From positions 1 through 31,890 of IMG/VR virus record IMGVR_UViG_3300005528_000136: a DNA stretch of 31,890 nucleotides. One strand, written 5' to 3'. Positions within the stretch are counted from its first letter, which is position 1, and the number at the start of each line of letters is the position of its first letter. Shown here piece by piece: positions 7,739 through 15,118 of the stretch. This DNA comes from a virus. The notes below the pieces were generated by a model, which saw nothing but the letters and a program-made list of their open reading frames with translations, was not told the origin of the DNA and searched no databases. The position numbers were made by a program, and so were the translations under genes.

Positions 7739-8153
7739 TTTTAAGTGACTCCAAGGTTTGTTTGACTAATAATCCAATATCGTTTGTGGGACAATCGTTA
7801 TAACTTTTAGTTACTAAAGACTTTGCTTCGCTAACAGTAAAGCCAAATTTAACTAGACTGTTAACAACAGTATCTAATAAATCTTTTGGTATACTTTGAT
7901 CTGTTTTTGTAACTGGCTTAGATGTCGCGGAGACGGGCTTGCTTATTTTTATCGAATCGTATTTGAGTTTAAAGCCTGCTACTCTTTTAACTTGAAAGGT
8001 GTGGTTACAATCACACACTATTTTATAGTTTTTAGTTGATGCTTCTTTGAATGACAACCAATGAGGTTGACCACATTGTTTGCAGATATACTTTAGATGT
8101 ATATCATATTCAATCGGTTTCTGGTTTTTCTTTTTGCTCGTCTTTGTTGTCAT
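7728..8153 (-). CDS. Zinc ribbon fused to RuvA domain III-like helix bundle
   Basis: A 141-residue protein. Residues 21-55 form a zinc ribbon with Cys24-x-x-Cys27 and Cys47-x-Cys49. A flexible Ser/Thr/Lys/Pro linker covers about 68-88. Residues 90-138, DLLDTVVNSLVKFGFTVSEA followed by KSLVTKSYND and DIGLLVKQTLESL, match the three-helix domain III of RuvA (pattern VxALxxLGYxxxEA...LIxxALxxL), which in bacteria contacts RuvB. The OB-fold and HhH domains that grip the junction are absent. It overlaps the RuvB-like gene, supporting a physical partnership. The domain assignment is by eye and the function is inferred. Confidence 0.7.
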   Translation of the reverse strand: MTTKTSKKKNQKPIEYDIHLKYICKQCGQPHWLSFKEASTKNYKIVCDCNHTFQVKRVAGFKLKYDSIKISKPVSATSKPVTKTDQSIPKDLLDTVVNSLVKFGFTVSEAKSLVTKSYNDCPTNDIGLLVKQTLESLKNVE

Positions 8154-8532
8154 TTTTTATCCAAAAAACAAAGTCATTTGATTCATCATCATATGCACTT
8201 TCTACCAATCCTTTGTTAACTAGTGAATTTAACAGATTGCTTGCTAGTCTAGTATTAAGTTCTTCCAGAATAACCATATACTTTTCATCAGTCACTAAAT
8301 ATCTAGTATCTCCAGACACTTTATGCTTTTGTTTTATTAGAATGTCTTTTGCTATTATTGCTGACTCATCATAAGATAAATTAGAATCTAGTTCTTCTTG
8401 ATCTATTTCATTTAGTTCTGTAAATAAATCAGACTCGTCAATTTGTTTTTCTCCAAAGCATTTGAATACCAAACGTCTTGAAGCATTAATGAACTCATCA
8501 AAATCTGATATGATTAGATAGTCTTCTTTCAT
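8110..8532 (-). CDS. Acidic hypothetical protein with DD-N-FW C-terminal motif
   Basis: A 140-residue protein, strongly acidic in the middle, with a helical C-terminal part LNTRLASNLLNSLVNKGLVE followed by SAYDDESNDFVFWIKND. The last motif recurs in the 126-residue protein at 21338-21718 (CCWDDKLNEMIFWQKEP), suggesting a shared domain. It overlaps the zinc ribbon-RuvA protein by 44 bp. No Shine-Dalgarno site is obvious. Confidence 0.6.
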   Translation of the reverse strand: MKEDYLIISDFDEFINASRRLVFKCFGEKQIDESDLFTELNEIDQEELDSNLSYDESAIIAKDILIKQKHKVSGDTRYLVTDEKYMVILEELNTRLASNLLNSLVNKGLVESAYDDESNDFVFWIKNDNKDEQKEKPETD

Positions 8533-8536
8533 AAGT

Positions 8537-8923
8537 TTAGTTTAATATATCAAACATTCCTTTGTAGTATGTTGGTTGTTTTAGAAAGTGTATCGAATGT
8601 TGTGAGATATGATTTTTGTATAAGATATTTATTTGATCTTTGATCAGATATTTATTTTTCCATATTGGATGATTATGATAGTTATTCCCCAAATACAGGA
8701 ATGGATTTTTAGTTCCATCGCCTGTATTGGGAATATAACTATTCACAGGAAACGACACCAACGGAAAGTTAATAAGATCTGTAATCCAACTAGATAATGA
8801 CGAATTAGGATTTATGTCAAACTTGAAATAAAACTTATAAGGATCGTACTGATCATTATCATCATAATTATAGTAGTCATCATCGTCATATCCGTCATCT
8901 TCGTCGTCGTAGTTGTCGTTCAT
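8537..8923 (-). CDS. Hypothetical protein with Asp/Tyr-rich N-terminus
   Basis: A 128-residue protein whose first 30 residues are almost only Asp, Asn, Tyr and Glu, followed by an ordered aromatic-rich part (YDPYKFYFKFDI ... NPFLYLGNNYHNHPIW). A good AAGGAA site lies 5 bp before the ATG. The acidic tract resembles the C-terminal tail of the rIIB-like protein upstream. Function unknown. Confidence 0.6.
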   Translation of the reverse strand: MNDNYDDEDDGYDDDDYYNYDDNDQYDPYKFYFKFDINPNSSLSSWITDLINFPLVSFPVNSYIPNTGDGTKNPFLYLGNNYHNHPIWKNKYLIKDQINILYKNHISQHSIHFLKQPTYYKGMFDILN

Positions 8924-8936
8924 AGTATTTCCTTAA

Positions 8937-9001
8937 AAGTGAGGATGGAATCGAACCACCCAACGAGCCGCACGGCACGTTTCTCGTCCACAAGCCCACT
9001 T
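8937..9001 (-). tRNA. tRNA-like sequence without a normal anticodon arm
   Basis: A 7-bp acceptor-type stem (AAGTGGG with CTCACTT, one G-T pair, extendable by one A-T pair) encloses a perfect T-arm, GGTGG TTCGATT CCATC. Only 34 bases lie between the acceptor 5' strand and the T-arm, against about 41 in a normal tRNA. A short stem CTTG/CGAG could serve as the D-arm. The middle folds as AACG-T-GCC / GGC-T-CGTT, not as a 5-bp stem with a 7-base loop. No anticodon can be assigned. It may be a decayed tRNA or a tRNA mimic. Confidence 0.45.
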
Positions 9002-9019
9002 TACTCCAACGATCAATAA

Positions 9020-9892
9020 TCAATACTGATCGTCATCTTCCTCATCGTACTCATTGTAATCGTCCTCATCATCAACATCTTCATCAAACTGATCCCAGTA
9101 TGATTCATCAATATTGTAGTCATCATCATCCTCATAATCATCTTGCTCGTCATAACTAAAGTTAGACGAATAAAGAGGCTTGAGAAGTTCGCCTTGATAC
9201 TCTCCAACAACTACATATTGGCAAGTGCGAAGTTTCTCACAATTACAATCAGTAGGCACACTAACAACATCACGCGGATTAATCTTTACGATTACGATAC
9301 GATCACCACTCTCCACACTACCATAAGCAGCAACATAGTTTAATGCTCCAGCATGAAGTCCATCAGAGCAACCGCGAGAGCGATCATCATCAACCTTTGC
9401 TCGCTGCATTTTAACAGTGTTGCCTACACTATTATCAAATGCTCCACGATACTTGTCCTTATAATCATTCCTAACGGCCTTATACGCTAGGAAATGACCA
9501 TCCTCAGTGATAGGCAGATGCTCATGTTCAAGGAAATCATAAAGTTCCTTTTGACTCTGCATACTAGGATTCTCCATTACATTATGAAGAAACTTAACGA
9601 GAGGTTCAAAGGGTAGACCTTTACTCATAAACTCTAGAATTCTCTTACTGATACTACCATGAACAGTCTCGCCCTCATAAGTGACCTGACCATTCTTGAT
9701 CTCAACAAGACCATCGCTAAATGTAGCAACTGCTTTTTCTAGATCAACCACCTTTAGTAGTTCATCTGAAGTTGCAGTAGGAAGAATATCCAGAATCATT
9801 CTATAGTTAATATGATCTGGTAGAACCTGATAACTCTTGTTATTAAGTACCAGCGTCAGATTACCATCAACAAACATAAACGGAACGGCCAT
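9020..9892 (-). CDS. rIIB: rIIB-like protein
   Basis: A 290-residue relative of T4 rIIB. The diagnostic middle region runs FLAYKAVRNDYKDKYRGAFD, then NSVGNTVKMQRAKVDDDRSR and GCSDGLHAGALNYVAAYGS, which matches the rIIB core (LAYK...G.FDNS.G..V.M.R..VDD...CS.GLH). The last 50 or so residues are extremely rich in Asp, Glu and Tyr. The rIIA-like gene lies 36 bp upstream. In T4 the rII pair protects infection against lambda RexAB exclusion; the exact activity is unknown. AAGGAG lies 8 bp before the ATG. Confidence 0.88.
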   Translation of the reverse strand: MAVPFMFVDGNLTLVLNNKSYQVLPDHINYRMILDILPTATSDELLKVVDLEKAVATFSDGLVEIKNGQVTYEGETVHGSISKRILEFMSKGLPFEPLVKFLHNVMENPSMQSQKELYDFLEHEHLPITEDGHFLAYKAVRNDYKDKYRGAFDNSVGNTVKMQRAKVDDDRSRGCSDGLHAGALNYVAAYGSVESGDRIVIVKINPRDVVSVPTDCNCEKLRTCQYVVVGEYQGELLKPLYSSNFSYDEQDDYEDDDDYNIDESYWDQFDEDVDDEDDYNEYDEEDDDQY

Positions 9893-9928
9893 AATAAAAA
9901 CTCCTTAGTGTGTTTAGTACCTGTGAAA

Positions 9929-12589
9929 CTACTTAATCAAACTACTCAACTGAATCTTAAACAATTCTATCATACTATCATCCATACTCACAATCCAAGT
10001 GTTGTCTCTACTATAGTTATCTGTACTATTAGTAATAGGATTCTTGGATGTAATATTTCTGATACCAATCCGGTTGGGAGTGGTAGCCATAATATACTTG
10101 ATTGTCGGGTTGCTGTCAACCTGTTCTTTAATAATTTTTCTAAGTTCACTAGCCTTTGGCAGACTATGGCTACTCTTATTATCAGAAGAGATTAGTTTAG
10201 CCCAATTATCACCAGAACCATCCCTATATAGAGTATGCTTTAGCCAATTGTTAAGTTGGTTGAAAGCAACATTAGTTTTCTTAACCAATTCAGCATCAAC
10301 ACTATCAATACCAATATCAGCAAACAACTTATTCATATGATCATAATAATCGCTTTTCTTGAAGCCATTGATATTGTAAGTATGATGATGTACTGTCTCA
10401 GCAAAAAACTCCATAACTAGATAAGAATCAACAACCTTGACCAGACTATTGTTTTTAATATATTTGGCATAGTCTAGTCCAAAAAAGTTTAGAATCGTGT
10501 AGCAAAATCGTCCAAGAACATCATACTGATGATAGTAATTATAACTGGACGATTCACGATCTGAGAACTCTTTTTTGCAAAACTCTACGATACTATTAAA
10601 GCATGATACTGATTCAAACTTTGGTTTGAAAACATTTTGTAGTTTATCTTTGAAGAAATCGTTGAATGTAATCATGTTACGATCACCTTCTTCCACCATC
10701 TTCTTAGCAACACTACTCTTGATAGCATAAATCTTGGTCTTACCAAAAACTTCCTTGATAAAATCTGCTAACGAAGGTTCGTTAATCATACTGTGCAAAT
10801 CACAAATTTCTGGAAATCCCTCGTTCTGATTTACAGCATATCTAGTAATTGGCAAGTAAACAATAGTATCACTATCTTCAAAAGATTCAAGTTCGTCTTG
10901 ATCTAAAGTCTTTAGCAAAGAGGCGTCGTTATAGTCAACAAGTAGAGTGCCACTATTTTTAGATGCTCCGTAAATAAAGAATACATCTTGATCACTAACG
11001 CTTCCCTGACTAGAACGATTAGATGCTTTTCTAGGAGAATTGCTCTTGATCAAGTCCTTGAACTCAGAAATATTCTTTATATTTTCCTCACCAACATCCT
11101 TGATTAGAGACTCAAAACCCTTGTTTGATTCGTTAATATTCTTAGAATCGATCATCAAATAAGCATAGCAGTCATTCTCGTTGCAATAACGAATAGCAAT
11201 CTTTTTGGCAGTTTCTTCGCTCTTAACATCGCACACAAAGAATACTAGTTTACCAGTCTTACGACTACCGTAATAATAATCACCCTTGCCAGACAACGTA
11301 GCCAAGTGAATATGATTTGTCAGATAAACCATACGCCTAGACCTATAGCCAGCGGTTCTAAAATTAATAGCGTACAGATTCTTGTTGGCTCCAAACTTGT
11401 ACTCTAGATCATCACCGCTGTTAATATCATGCTCTACTCCCTTGCTGTCCTTCCACTTAGCACCAACTCCCCAACCACCAGCAAGATCATTAAGGGTATA
11501 ATAACTCTGTATTGCTTCAATCTTAGTTTTAGCACTAGCAATCTTTTTGCTGAATTCCTCTTTCATCTCCATGTAGATTTCTTGAGTCTTGTTACGCAGG
11601 GTACGGATAACTTCCTTAGTATACTGTAGACCCTCACGCGAAACATCCATCTCAAGTTGACCGATACCAAAATCAAGTTCAAGATAAAGATTCTGATTCG
11701 TAATCTCTGAAACAAAACTACGCCAGTTATCAATATCTGCCTTGCCAAATGTTCTATTCCACTTTTGAATATGATCTGGTTGCTCAGACTTTTGCTCTCC
11801 GATCAATTGTGACACAACTACTGGATAAGCAATATTACCCATGAGAGCCACAATACCGCTGTCAATATGATTATGAGCATTAGGAAAATGGCGAGAGTCA
11901 TTACTAAATCGACAAACTCTCCAACCTTCGCCACTAATCACAATATTCTTATGACTATAACTATGATCATTAATATAAGAGATAGTACCACCTTCAATGA
12001 TGGGCTTCATCTTAAAGTAATGAAAAATCCTCATGGACTTTAGACTAAACTCATGAAAATCGTGCTGCTTAACAGCAAAACTAATCTCTAGTCCATTAGG
12101 CTCATTTGTCTTAGAAATATCGAACAAATTGTGTGTGGGAACACCAGCATCATCAATAGACATTACATAAGTATACTTTTTACCATTGAAATAAGAACTA
12201 GTTGTAAAACTCTTAGTATAGGCAAAAGGACTCTTAGAACCTAGACCAAGACAACCAACAAAATCATTACTATCATTCTTGTTGCTTGCACCATAAGTGG
12301 TATATAGGTTCTCCATATCCTCTTGACTAAGACCAGTACCATAATCACGCACTGTAAAATTAGGATTAGCAGCAGTTGGCAACGTCACCTTAAAAGGATT
12401 CTTATTGCCCGCTGCAACATGAGAATCGTAGGCATTAGTAGACAGTTCACGAATAGGTGCTTGAATTTTGTCAGAATAAAGAGAGTCCGACAGAATCTTA
12501 AACATTTTACTCGTTTGTGCAATCGTAAAACCAGACGCACTACGAACACCAGAACTATGAGTATCAATAACCCGATCTGCCAACTTCAT
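9929..12589 (-). CDS. rIIA: rIIA-like protein with GHKL ATPase domain
   Basis: An 886-residue protein, larger than T4 rIIA (725). The N-terminal GHKL/HATPase domain shows the N-box IRELSTNAYDSH (residues 46-57), G1 box RDYGTGL (81-87) and G2 region CLGLGSKSPFAY (113-124), as in rIIA and related HSP90-type ATPases. A long helical and mixed C-terminal region has no clear domain. It is followed by the rIIB-like gene and is the first gene after the promoter at 12632-12659. GGAG stands 7 bp before the ATG. rIIA and rIIB are thought to work together at the membrane in T4. Confidence 0.92.
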   Translation of the reverse strand: MKLADRVIDTHSSGVRSASGFTIAQTSKMFKILSDSLYSDKIQAPIRELSTNAYDSHVAAGNKNPFKVTLPTAANPNFTVRDYGTGLSQEDMENLYTTYGASNKNDSNDFVGCLGLGSKSPFAYTKSFTTSSYFNGKKYTYVMSIDDAGVPTHNLFDISKTNEPNGLEISFAVKQHDFHEFSLKSMRIFHYFKMKPIIEGGTISYINDHSYSHKNIVISGEGWRVCRFSNDSRHFPNAHNHIDSGIVALMGNIAYPVVVSQLIGEQKSEQPDHIQKWNRTFGKADIDNWRSFVSEITNQNLYLELDFGIGQLEMDVSREGLQYTKEVIRTLRNKTQEIYMEMKEEFSKKIASAKTKIEAIQSYYTLNDLAGGWGVGAKWKDSKGVEHDINSGDDLEYKFGANKNLYAINFRTAGYRSRRMVYLTNHIHLATLSGKGDYYYGSRKTGKLVFFVCDVKSEETAKKIAIRYCNENDCYAYLMIDSKNINESNKGFESLIKDVGEENIKNISEFKDLIKSNSPRKASNRSSQGSVSDQDVFFIYGASKNSGTLLVDYNDASLLKTLDQDELESFEDSDTIVYLPITRYAVNQNEGFPEICDLHSMINEPSLADFIKEVFGKTKIYAIKSSVAKKMVEEGDRNMITFNDFFKDKLQNVFKPKFESVSCFNSIVEFCKKEFSDRESSSYNYYHQYDVLGRFCYTILNFFGLDYAKYIKNNSLVKVVDSYLVMEFFAETVHHHTYNINGFKKSDYYDHMNKLFADIGIDSVDAELVKKTNVAFNQLNNWLKHTLYRDGSGDNWAKLISSDNKSSHSLPKASELRKIIKEQVDSNPTIKYIMATTPNRIGIRNITSKNPITNSTDNYSRDNTWIVSMDDSMIELFKIQLSSLIK

Positions 12590-12631
12590 TGTGTTTCTCC
12601 AATTTCCTGTGAATCGACCTGTGATGCTCCC

Positions 12632-12659
12632 ATTCTACATCGTCGTTTGGGCTTGTCAA
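12632..12659 (-). promoter_or_regulatory. Sigma-70-type promoter for rIIA-rIIB
   Basis: Minus strand TTGACA, 16-bp spacer, TAGAAT. It lies about 43 bp before the rIIA-like ATG, and its -35 overlaps the stop of the upstream membrane protein gene. Confidence 0.75.
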
Positions 12660-12898
12660 CCTTGATTCTTTTTTCGCACTCTTGAGATACTTATATAGCC
12701 CAAATAAATTGGTATTAATCCTAGATACCATATTGGTAATGCTATGCTTATAAACCAAATTCCACTAATTATAGATAAAATAGATAGCGGATAGATTATA
12801 AATGATGGAAAATTTAGTCTAGATAATAAATATGTTATTGGCCCAATCAACAACACAAATAGCACCACGATTGATGCTGCTAGTGCTAAACTAGCCAT
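12656..12898 (-). CDS. Small integral membrane protein
   Basis: An 80-residue protein with about three membrane spans (ASLALAASIVVLFVLLIGP, FIIYPLSILSIISGIWFIS, LGLIPIYLGYISIS) and a basic C-terminus. I chose the ATG at 12896-12898, which overlaps the stop of the preceding gene (TAATG); a longer frame would need a TTG start inside that gene. It lies just before the rII promoter. A holin-like role cannot be excluded but there is no supporting context. Confidence 0.6.
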   Translation of the reverse strand: MASLALAASIVVLFVLLIGPITYLLSRLNFPSFIIYPLSILSIISGIWFISIALPIWYLGLIPIYLGYISISRVRKKNQG

Positions 12899-13242
12899 TA
12901 ACTTTCGTCCTGATGATTTTCCCAACCATCATCTAATCCGTAGTTTTCATCATCTGTGTCATTATCTCCTAATTCAAAATTTCTTTCATCATAAGGAGTC
13001 CAATCTTCAACATCGTCATCATCAGCATCATCATCGTCGGCATCTTCAATAAAAACAGTTATGGCAGTTAGAAGATCATATACTTTTTCTAACATGATAT
13101 CTATTTTGGCTAACTTTGTTTCTATCGTTTTCATATTTTTCTGGAGACTATCAATATCTTTAGATAGATTTTTGTCTATATTATGAATATCTTTATTACT
13201 TTTATTTATCTCTTTAATAATATTATCATAATCTCTAGACAT
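12898..13242 (-). CDS. Coiled-coil protein with acidic tail
   Basis: A 114-residue protein. Residues 1-65 form a heptad-rich coiled coil (DIDSLQKNMKTIETKLAKID and so on), followed by a run of Asp (ADDDDADDDD) and a Asp/Glu/Asn-rich tail. TAATG coupling links it to the membrane protein downstream. Function unknown. Confidence 0.6.
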   Translation of the reverse strand: MSRDYDNIIKEINKSNKDIHNIDKNLSKDIDSLQKNMKTIETKLAKIDIMLEKVYDLLTAITVFIEDADDDDADDDDVEDWTPYDERNFELGDNDTDDENYGLDDGWENHQDES

Positions 13243-13251
13243 AATAATCTC

Positions 13252-13599
13252 CTAAGTAAATTTTTTATATTCTGGAATATCGCCATTCTGGCGAATTTTC
13301 AAATCCTCATAATTTTGACAAACTCGCCTATAAAACTCTTGCTTTATATTCTCTAATACACCAGTAGCGATTGCTATCTTAGGATATGATACATCCCCCA
13401 TAACTCCTGAAATAATTCTAGAGAAAACGTAATTTATATCCCCACAAATACTCAAAAACTCATCATTAGTTAGTTGTTCTTTATAGGGATTTGAGTAAGG
13501 ATTATCCTTATTTGGAGGCACATTATCTCTTAAACATCCTAGCATATTCTCAATACATCCATCTAACCGTTCTCTATTTTGTTCTTTAATATATGGCAT
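13252..13599 (-). CDS. Conserved phage protein, DUF6899-like
   Basis: A 115-residue protein starting MPYIKEQNRERLD, with INYVFSRIISGVMGDVSYPK in the middle and GVLENIKQEFYRRVCQNYED then KIRQNGDIPEY at the end. This order (MPYI, NY..TR, GVLE..K.EFYRR....YED.K....GD) is that of a family very common in phage genomes (DUF6899), with no known function. The ATG at 13597-13599 overlaps the previous stop as TAATG, so I prefer it to the upstream alternative start. Confidence 0.75.
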   Translation of the reverse strand: MPYIKEQNRERLDGCIENMLGCLRDNVPPNKDNPYSNPYKEQLTNDEFLSICGDINYVFSRIISGVMGDVSYPKIAIATGVLENIKQEFYRRVCQNYEDLKIRQNGDIPEYKKFT

Positions 13600-14102
13600 T
13601 AAAACCCCCAGCATTTACAGTTGAATTTAAGACATTCACTACACTTTGGTCCCGGATTTTCATTTCCCCAAGCATTAGCATTTGAAGTAAAACTTTCGGG
13701 ACCAGTATCAATAATAACTAATTTATAATCTTTGCCACGACGAATTTTGCCAACATTGTGTTCGTGACAATCCCAAAATTTTAGTTTAGTTTTTTCGTAT
13801 ATTTGTTCGACTAGACATTGAATTTTTTTACGAGATACTTTCATGCTCACATTAACAATCTGAGTAACATATCCCCAGTTAGATTTGTATGGAGTACCTT
13901 TAAATGGTAACTTTCTTAAATTACCATAGACTTTAGGAGCCAGACCTAATTTGGCTAACTTTTTTTGTATAGAGTACGATTTTTGAGCAAGTCTTTTGTT
14001 AGCAAATTCTTTAAATCCTATCTTTTTGTGACCAATTATAGAATAGAATTGTGCTGATCCTCCTTCGCTCTCTAAGAAATCTATAGAGTATTTTTTAGTC
14101 AT
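13599..14102 (-). CDS. Protein kinase-like fold protein
   Basis: A 167-residue protein. Residues 108-134 read KFWDCHEHNVGKIRRGKDY then KLVIIDTG: this resembles the catalytic loop (D111...N116) and the metal-binding D132-T-G of the protein kinase/phosphotransferase fold. Upstream LAPKVYG and WGYVTQIV would be the hinge region. It is short for a kinase, and the glycine loop is not obvious. The C-terminus has a Cys cluster (KCSECLKFNCKCW) that may bind zinc. Could phosphorylate a host protein or be an inactive relative. Confidence 0.5.
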   Translation of the reverse strand: MTKKYSIDFLESEGGSAQFYSIIGHKKIGFKEFANKRLAQKSYSIQKKLAKLGLAPKVYGNLRKLPFKGTPYKSNWGYVTQIVNVSMKVSRKKIQCLVEQIYEKTKLKFWDCHEHNVGKIRRGKDYKLVIIDTGPESFTSNANAWGNENPGPKCSECLKFNCKCWGF

Positions 14103-14443
14103 GGATGATAAGCCTCAACATTTTCCCCAGTTTCTATAACCTTATTTCCTGTCAAATGTTCCACTAAACTTATCGCCATACTTAATTGTTCAAAAGCACC
14201 AATAACTTTAGAAGATTCATTGAAATGTTCTTTTAACCAAGCATAAACTATATAATATGGTTCGTCAATTCTTTCGTCATTAAAGTAGTAATCCTCTATA
14301 CGAGACACTCTTTCTATAATAGAATCCCCATTATAGTCTTTAATATCATGCACAGTTTCTATAAAGAATCGTATAACATGCGATTTAGGATTACCATCAT
14401 TGGTAGCAAAACCATGAAAAAATCTATTTGGTTGAGTTGTCAT
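14099..14443 (-). CDS. Hypothetical phage protein
   Basis: A 114-residue protein (from the ATG at 14441-14443; GGA lies 10 bp upstream) beginning MTTQPNRFFHGFATNDG and rich in aromatic and acidic residues (IEDYYFNDERIDEPYYIVYA). A start 5 codons further upstream is possible. It overlaps the neighbouring genes by 4 and 20 bp. No motif recognised. Confidence 0.5.
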   Translation of the reverse strand: MTTQPNRFFHGFATNDGNPKSHVIRFFIETVHDIKDYNGDSIIERVSRIEDYYFNDERIDEPYYIVYAWLKEHFNESSKVIGAFEQLSMAISLVEHLTGNKVIETGENVEAYHP

Positions 14444-14696
14444 GTAGTGTTTTTCCATCAGAATAAAGTGGTACAACAATAGATGGATCTAGGTATGGAT
14501 TTTGTACAACTCTAATATCGTACAAGTCTCCACGATCATTTTTTCTAGCCCAAGCAACAGGTTTCATACTACTAATCTGTGAGCGTATTTTATCTAAATG
14601 ATATTGAGCATTAATAATAGTTACTTTGGAGATGTTATTTTTACCAGAAATCAAACTTTCTTCACAACACTTTATTAGATAATCAAGAGCATTCAT
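14424..14696 (-). CDS. Conserved small phage protein, PVAWAR-NPY type
   Basis: A 90-residue protein: N-terminal helices, then KPVAWARKNDRGDLYDIRVV and QNPYLDPSIVVPLYSD. The PVAW....GDLYD.R...NPY......VPLYS pattern is a recurrent small domain in phage proteins of unknown function. ATGA overlap with the upstream gene. Confidence 0.65.
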   Translation of the reverse strand: MNALDYLIKCCEESLISGKNNISKVTIINAQYHLDKIRSQISSMKPVAWARKNDRGDLYDIRVVQNPYLDPSIVVPLYSDGKTLHDNSTK

Positions 14697-14911
14697 ACAA
14701 AACCTATACGCATTTTTTCATCAGTAGTAACGACCAATTGATGTGGTAGAAAATTATCCTTACTATAAGATCGTCCATTCCACCAACCAACTTGGTAAGA
14801 TACTGAATTATTATGAGATATATTAATACCAACAACGGTTCCAATAACATCATCTTCCAACTTAACTTTTGATCCTATAGCATTTAGTTCGATACTTTCT
14901 GTTTTCTTCAT
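14693..14911 (-). CDS. Small beta-barrel (KOW/Tudor-like) protein
   Basis: A 72-residue protein with GSKVKLEDDVIGTVVGINIS, then YQVGWWNGRSYSKDNFLPHQ. The sequence resembles short SH3-like barrels that follow the pattern 'G..V.L.....G.V..I.......Y.V.W'. It is the last gene before the tRNA-Leu. Binding partner unknown. AAGGAAG lies before its ATG. Confidence 0.6.
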   Translation of the reverse strand: MKKTESIELNAIGSKVKLEDDVIGTVVGINISHNNSVSYQVGWWNGRSYSKDNFLPHQLVVTTDEKMRIGFV

Positions 14912-14948
14912 AAGATTTCTTCCTTAGTGAGTATAATAGACAAATAAA

Positions 14949-15021
14949 TAGGAGCGGCGGGATTCGAACCCGCACTTTAAGGTTCTTAAGACCTTTGTCT
15001 CTGCCGTTGGACTACGCTCCC
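14949..15021 (-). tRNA. tRNA-Leu(UAA) with a short variable loop
   Basis: A full cloverleaf of 73 bases: acceptor GGGAGCG/CGCTCCT (G1-U72), D-stem GTCC/AGAC, anticodon stem AAGGT/ACCTT with loop CTTAAGA (anticodon TAA), T-arm GCGGG TTCGAAT CCCGC, discriminator A. CCA is not encoded. The variable loop is only AAAGT, whereas bacterial tRNA-Leu normally carries a long variable arm. It would read UUA, a codon favoured in this AT-rich genome. Confidence 0.9.
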
Positions 15022-15029
15022 ATATAAAA

Positions 15030-15104
15030 CAACCAACTACAATAATCTATCTGACTGAGGTTGATTATGCTTGGGCCTCGTCGTTTAAACTATTGTAGTG
15101 GTTG
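15030..15104 (-). ncRNA. Long two-part RNA hairpin after tRNA-Leu
   Basis: The arms at 15030-15044 and 15091-15104 pair over 14 bp with one bulged base (CAACC plus ACTACAATA against its complement). Inside, 15053-15060 (GAC-T-GAGG) pairs with 15076-15082 (CCTC-GTC). An internal loop containing GTTTAAAC separates the two stems and the apical loop has 15 bases. It is located between the HTH gene and tRNA-Leu in the same transcript. It is not a simple terminator because no U-run follows on either strand. Confidence 0.45.
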
Positions 15105-15118
15105 CTTATGGTTTTAAA

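Noticed and set aside
12323-12685. Plus-strand 120-codon frame across the rIIA start
   Set aside because: It lies antisense to the conserved GHKL domain of rIIA and has no ribosome site; it is a shadow frame.
15030-15104. Rho-independent terminator
   Set aside because: The stem is long and AT-rich with a large internal loop, and no run of U follows on either strand.
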